Shown here: one piece after another, positions 60,241 through 64,000 of the stretch
How the letters are laid out: each line of letters starts with the position of its first letter
Numbering within the stretch: position 1 is the stretch's first letter
Origin: Rikenellaceae bacterium
GTDB lineage: Bacteria; Bacteroidota; Bacteroidia; Bacteroidales; Rikenellaceae
Assembly (NCBI GenBank): GCA_009783565.1
Contig: WRDF01000005.1
Coordinates: 62,001-126,000 of the forward strand
Direction: 5' to 3'
DNA: 64,000 nucleotides
Made by a program: the position numbers and the translations under genes
Notes under the pieces: generated by a model
What the model was told of the DNA's origin: nothing
Database searches by the model: none
The model's input: only the letters and a program-made list of their open reading frames with translations

Positions 60241-61703
60241 TATAATATGTGACCGTCCTTCTTAATAACCTCGACCAAAATATCCGCAGCCTCTGCCTGT
60301 GGTACGCCGCGCCGCACGACTTCGCGGCCGCGATATATCGTCACGCGCCCCGCCCCCTCGCCTACGTAGCCGTAATCGGCATCGGCCATCTCGCCCGGAC
60401 CGTTCACGATACACCCCATAACGGCGATACGCAGTCCTGCGAGATGCGAGGTACGGCTGCGAACTTCGGCCAACGCGCCCTGCAAATCATAACTCGTTCG
60501 CCCGCAGCCCGGGCAGGCGATGTACTCCGTGCTGCTCATCCGCGCACGCGCGGCTTGGAGGATCATCAGCGCAAGCGCGTCGAGTTCGGCCTGCGGCGTG
60601 CCACGATTCATAATGCGAATACCGTCGGCGAGGCCGTCCACGAACGCCGCGCCGAAATCTGCCGCCGCCTTTATCGGCAACGTTCCAGGCGATGTTCCGA
60701 GATATTTTTTATACAAAATGACAGGGTGGTCGTCCGCTTCTGTCGCGCTGAACTCGTCGGGCAAGAACATCGCGACGCATCCTTCACTGATACCCGCACG
60801 CGCCTCTGCATCGAGTTCGCTGTATAACAAGGGTATGCGACCGCCACCGATATTACCGACGGGCATCGCATTGCGGCGGCAATATTCATGAATGCCGCTC
60901 GGTTTGCACCGCCTTTCTTTGAAATGTGCGACGAGCGCGAGTGCGGGTACGATCTCGTTTTCGGGCGGCTCGGTAAGTGATACACGTATAGTGTCTCCCA
61001 ACCCCTCGCCCAGCAATGCTCCTATCCCGACCGCCGATTTTACACGTCCCGCGACCCCGTCACCCGCTTCCGTTACGCCCAAATGCAGCGGGTAGCGCAT
61101 CCATTCCACACGCATCGTGGCAGCCAACAGCCTGTAAGCGTGCACCATAACGCGCACATTGCTCGACTTCATCGAAACGACGACCTGATCGAAACCGAAC
61201 TCGCGGCACACGCGCAAGTATTCCATCGCCGACTCCACCATTCCGCGCGGCGTGTCGCCCCAGCGTTCCACTATATGCGAGGCGAGCGAACCGTGATTGA
61301 CACCGACGCGCAGCGCTACGCCACGCTTGCGGCACTTTTCGATAAGCCTTATGAAATTCTTGTCCGCCCCGCCGAAGTTACCTGGATTTATGCGCACCTT
61401 GTCGGCGTGCTCGGCAGCCGCAATAGCCGCCTGCGGCGCGAAATGCACATCCGCTACTAACGCTACATCACCATAACCTGCCTCAACCGCCGCAGCGCGT
61501 ATGTTCGCCAGATTCTCCGCCTCGCGCACGCCTTGCACCGCAAGGCGCACGATGCGGCAACCCGCCGCACGCAGCCGCCCGATCTGCTCCACGCACGCCG
61601 CCGTATCCATCGTGCTGCAATCGAGCATCGACTGCACGGCTACCGGCCGCCCGCCGCCGATAATGGTCTGACCTATTTTGACTTCGACCGTCTCCACCTG
61701 CAC
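60240..61703 (-). CDS. ispG: 4-hydroxy-3-methylbut-2-enyl diphosphate synthase IspG
   Basis: About 487 residues from a GTG at 61703 (reading VQVETVEVKIGQTIIGGG); the frame continues much further upstream but through low-complexity sequence inside the preceding gene, so it is not used. A GTG two codons later is equally possible. TIM-barrel start RPVAVQSMLDCSTMD, DVHFAPQAAIAAAEHADKVR and RINPGNFGG, then an insertion of about 150 residues before the [4Fe-4S] domain with CPGCGR and MGCIVNGPGE. It makes HMBPP in the MEP isoprenoid pathway using ferredoxin electrons. The insertion is expected for this phylum but seems short. It overlaps the FrhB-like gene by about 31 bases. Confidence 0.92.
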   Translation of the reverse strand: MQVETVEVKIGQTIIGGGRPVAVQSMLDCSTMDTAACVEQIGRLRAAGCRIVRLAVQGVREAENLANIRAAAVEAGYGDVALVADVHFAPQAAIAAAEHADKVRINPGNFGGADKNFIRLIEKCRKRGVALRVGVNHGSLASHIVERWGDTPRGMVESAMEYLRVCREFGFDQVVVSMKSSNVRVMVHAYRLLAATMRVEWMRYPLHLGVTEAGDGVAGRVKSAVGIGALLGEGLGDTIRVSLTEPPENEIVPALALVAHFKERRCKPSGIHEYCRRNAMPVGNIGGGRIPLLYSELDAEARAGISEGCVAMFLPDEFSATEADDHPVILYKKYLGTSPGTLPIKAAADFGAAFVDGLADGIRIMNRGTPQAELDALALMILQAARARMSSTEYIACPGCGRTSYDLQGALAEVRSRTSHLAGLRIAVMGCIVNGPGEMADADYGYVGEGAGRVTIYRGREVVRRGVPQAEAADILVEVIKKDGHIL

Positions 61704-62833
61704 ATTTTTCGTTTTACTCTGTAACCGAGCCGCCAAGCGTAGAGCCGCAGGCGGTAACGGCGGTATATCTGCGCGAGCGTACGCGGTCCAGTAAGTTCGC
61801 TCAGCAATCGGCCACGCGCCGCAGGTACGGGTTGCGCGCCGCTCGGACGACCTTCCATCACCGTCTCGGCCGTTTCGGCATGGAGCGTGACGCCATCGGT
61901 CTGCAATAATGCCGTACGCCCTTTTTCGGTCACCGCTACGACGACCGAGACCCCTTCGCCGTTGTCGGCATACTTTTCGCCCCAAAAGTCACCCAGACGC
62001 ACATCGGCCGCCGAATTTTCATCCCTAAAAGGACACTCGTAACACGCCTTCTGCTGAACGTAACGGCGCAGAAAAAACTTGTAGAACAGGTCGTCGCGCT
62101 CCTTCGAGAGATAGACCGTCGCGCCGGCACGCGTACCGCGTATGCGGTATGAGGCGTGCCAGCCGTCGGTCTTGTCGCGGAACGTCACGCTGTCGGCCTC
62201 GCCGAGCGTCGCTGCATGGTCGCCTACATACTTACGCCACAGATTCATCGACGGCACGCCGAAACAAAAGAAATCAACCAGCAAAAACTGTTCTTCACGC
62301 CCACGCAGGCGCAAATAACGCCGTAGAGATGCCACCTGGCACGGCGTCCCTGTGAACATCACCTCGCCCTTGTCACTCAGTGCCCGCCGCAATGCAGAGG
62401 GGCTGTCGCTCTGCATATATTTCGACCCTCGCGCCTCCGCCGTCTCTTCGGGCGCGGTCGTGAAAAAATGTTCCGCTGCCCGCGCCGCCGCGTCGTACCG
62501 TGCGCCGCAGAACGCTCCGCCGCGCGCCGTCCACGACCGTGCAAGTTCATAGCCCACGCCGCCCGACGAGGTCTGCCGTCGCGTCTCGCGGTTATCGGAA
62601 AACCCCGCGAAATACCCGACGCTTTCCGCCGTCCCGCATCCGCCGGCCAACGCCGCACAGCTGTCGGCACAGAACCCGCATTCGGTGCATTGCTTACCGT
62701 CGGCTACCGTCGGCCGGTAGAACCCTGCGCCGTCTGTCTCGAAACGGATGATTTCCACCGGACACACCGCCGCGCATACCCCACAGCCGAAGCATCGCTC
62801 GCCTATATCTATTATTTTTTCGTAAGGCTTCAC
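61673..62833 (-). CDS. FrhB-like coenzyme F420 hydrogenase/dehydrogenase beta subunit family protein
   Basis: 386 residues. Two ferredoxin motifs at C14/17/20/24 and C49/52/55/59, then the FrhB N and C domains (MFTGTPCQVASLRRYL, VDFFCFGVPSMNLWRKYV, YECPFRDENSAADVRLGDFW). In Bacteroidota such genes sit in surface-polysaccharide clusters beside pyruvyl transferases and flippases, as here, and probably act as flavin/Fe-S reductases on polysaccharide precursors; the substrate is not known. Located between the flippase-like gene and ispG. Confidence 0.88.
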   Translation of the reverse strand: MKPYEKIIDIGERCFGCGVCAAVCPVEIIRFETDGAGFYRPTVADGKQCTECGFCADSCAALAGGCGTAESVGYFAGFSDNRETRRQTSSGGVGYELARSWTARGGAFCGARYDAAARAAEHFFTTAPEETAEARGSKYMQSDSPSALRRALSDKGEVMFTGTPCQVASLRRYLRLRGREEQFLLVDFFCFGVPSMNLWRKYVGDHAATLGEADSVTFRDKTDGWHASYRIRGTRAGATVYLSKERDDLFYKFFLRRYVQQKACYECPFRDENSAADVRLGDFWGEKYADNGEGVSVVVAVTEKGRTALLQTDGVTLHAETAETVMEGRPSGAQPVPAARGRLLSELTGPRTLAQIYRRYRLRLYAWRLGYRVKRKMCRWRRSKSK

Positions 62834-62846
62834 ATTATTATGACGT

Positions 62847-62955
62847 TGTCATTCCGAACGTCTCGAAGAGACGGAGGAATCTATCGCGAATTTAATATAA
62901 AGATAGACTAGCGATAGATTCCTCGTCGGCACTATGCGCCTCACTCGGAATGACA
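62847..62955. repeat. 109-bp-class inverted-repeat element, copy 3
   Basis: Starts TGTCATTCCGAACG, inner arms GAGGAATCTATCGC and GCGATAGATTCCTC, ends CTCGGAATGACA. It ends 2 bases before the stop of the minus-strand flippase gene and fills most of the gap to the FrhB-like gene. Same length class as the copies at 57361 and 59018. Confidence 0.8.
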
Positions 62956-62957
62956 TT

Positions 62958-64000
62958 TTATCTCTTCCTTATTCTTTTCCGCACGGCATCGATTAAAAAC
63001 TTACGTTCGCTCGCGCGCATTCCGACTACAAAGATCACCAGTCCCGCCCACACGACCGACGCAAAAGTCACCACCGCGATACCCGAAAACCCGCCACCCG
63101 CCACAAAACGACTTACTGCCCACGGTACGGGTACAACTAACACTGTCACCACCACAAGCACCAACGCCACCTGCCGCAGATATTGCCCCACGGGGAACGC
63201 CAGCCGTAGCCCGACGTAAGCGATACGCACAAAGAACGCCACGACGCTCACGCCCACGCGCACTGCCAGCGCACTTTCGGGCGGGTAGCCCATTCGCACC
63301 GCAAGCCACGCCAGCGGCAGGCTGAGGAACGTCAGCGCACTCATCATTATCTGATAGGCGCGAATTTTGCCTGTCGCCTGCACCGCGCTCCACAACGGCC
63401 CTGCGGCAGCGTCGATAAGCAGCGTGGCCATCAGCAGACGCATGAACGACGCCGTATGGTCGGGGACCGCTCCCGCTCCCAGCCACAGGTCGAGCAGCGG
63501 CACGGCGCACAGCATCACCGGCAGCGCGATGACGAGCAGCAGAAAATAAGAATATTTCGACGCGCGGAAGATCAGGTAACGAAAATACGCCATGTCGCCC
63601 GCCGCATACGATTTCATTATCTGCGGATTGAACGCCGTCTGAAAGTTCATCACGAAGGCGTTCACCGAATTACTCACCTGCGCTGCCTTTTCCATCGCCA
63701 CGTTCAGCACCCCGCCCAGCATCACGTTCAGAAGGACGTTGATCCCGTGCATCGACGCCGCATTCGCGCCGCTTCCCAACAGACTCCATCCCGAAAACCC
63801 CGTCATACGCCGCGCCAACGCACCATCGCGCGTAAATTTGTAGCGGCAAATATCGAACCGGCGGCGGCAGTAATAGCGATAGATCAGCGTCACACCCAGC
63901 ACCACGACGGCCGTGAGCGCCGCGTAGAGGATCAGTTTATCGCCCGCCAGGACGATCAGCAGCCACACCGACACCAACCGCAAGCCCGCCTCGGCCAGCG
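62958..64000 (-). CDS. polysaccharide flippase-like membrane protein, 5' end outside the window
   Basis: The frame runs off the window edge; about 347 codons are visible and no true start is seen (the first possible start, a TTG at 63983, is preceded by open coding sequence LAEAG). Repeated long hydrophobic helices (LIVLAGDKLILYAALTAVVV, NVLLNVMLGGVLNVAMEKAA, FLLLVIALPVMLCAVPLLDL) and KAAQVSNSVNAFVMNFQTAF with NPQIMKSYAAGD match the C-terminal half of Wzx/MATE-like O-antigen flippases. It would move lipid-linked sugar repeats across the inner membrane. Consistent with the neighbouring FrhB-like and pyruvyl transferase genes. Confidence 0.85.
   Translation of the reverse strand, partial: LAEAGLRLVSVWLLIVLAGDKLILYAALTAVVVLGVTLIYRYYCRRRFDICRYKFTRDGALARRMTGFSGWSLLGSGANAASMHGINVLLNVMLGGVLNVAMEKAAQVSNSVNAFVMNFQTAFNPQIMKSYAAGDMAYFRYLIFRASKYSYFLLLVIALPVMLCAVPLLDLWLGAGAVPDHTASFMRLLMATLLIDAAAGPLWSAVQATGKIRAYQIMMSALTFLSLPLAWLAVRMGYPPESALAVRVGVSVVAFFVRIAYVGLRLAFPVGQYLRQVALVLVVVTVLVVPVPWAVSRFVAGGGFSGIAVVTFASVVWAGLVIFVVGMRASERKFLIDAVRKRIRKR

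Noticed and set aside
61704-61985. N-terminal extension of IspG
   Set aside because: Arginine-rich, low-complexity reading inside the preceding FrhB-like gene; IspG homology starts at about 61700.
48872-62955. CRISPR array
   Set aside because: The repeats are palindromic and recur, but they lie kilobases apart at gene ends with no regular spacers and no cas genes.

Overview
The window is chromosomal DNA from a member of the phylum Bacteroidota, most likely order Bacteroidales. The signs are two SusC/SusD outer-membrane uptake pairs with FecR and ECF sigma factors, PKD-like and DUF4843 lipoproteins, the DUF3822-rsmD neighbourhood, TAnnTTTG-type promoter boxes and an IspG with an insertion domain. 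The genus cannot be fixed from this sequence. Base composition is mixed: GC-richer on the left and right, more AT in the Sus loci and in a few small inserted genes.

Left region (1-17430, all plus strand). A long run of tightly packed, often ATGA-overlapping genes encodes an envelope redox apparatus. It has beta-propeller proteins (PQQ-like and NHL-like), a Tat-exported NapG-like ferredoxin, a NapH-like membrane ferredoxin, a three-helix membrane protein carrying a propeller, an 801-residue NuoE/NuoF/ferredoxin fusion, a NuoG/GltD-like iron-sulfur protein and a propeller lipoprotein. A LolD-like ABC ATPase, a large FtsX-type permease, a glycosyltransferase and a TlpA-like thioredoxin complete it. 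An AT-rich DUF695 gene interrupts the run. TatC and TatA lie convergent to its end. I read this as a candidate, to my knowledge undescribed, NADH-to-envelope electron-transfer system. It has no hydrogenase H-cluster, no proton-pumping complex I subunits and no visible terminal reductase.

Central region (18.5-47.1 kb). Two parallel loci each consist of an ECF sigma gene on the plus strand, then, divergent on the minus strand, FecR, SusC with an STN domain, SusD, DUF4843 lipoprotein, PKD-like lipoprotein and one or more periplasmic thioredoxins. The first locus adds a DUF4369-TlpA lipoprotein and a tandem pair of large secreted proteins, one of which ends in a DsbD alpha-like thiol domain. No carbohydrate enzyme is present, so these are not ordinary polysaccharide loci. 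Thiol/disulfide chemistry is the shared theme. Between the loci sit an internally deleted tyrosine recombinase and an AAA/DUF4143 ATPase. Beyond the second locus, decayed mobilization genes lie beside tRNA-Asp.

Right region (48-64 kb). Housekeeping and envelope genes: rsmD, DUF3822, a RecD-like helicase, dCMP deaminase, a double-thioredoxin protein, a SLOG/DUF1273 protein, a TlpA lipoprotein, a transaldolase-family aldolase, cardiolipin synthase, an unknown membrane protein, polysaccharide pyruvyl transferase, ispG, an FrhB-like protein and a flippase-like protein cut by the window edge. This part is sprinkled with short palindromic repeats that sit at, and sometimes form, gene 3' ends: ACACGCGCGCGTGT-type palindromes, three roughly 109-bp TGTCATTCCGAAC elements, and GTCATTGCGG hairpins. 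I saw none of these in the left two thirds.
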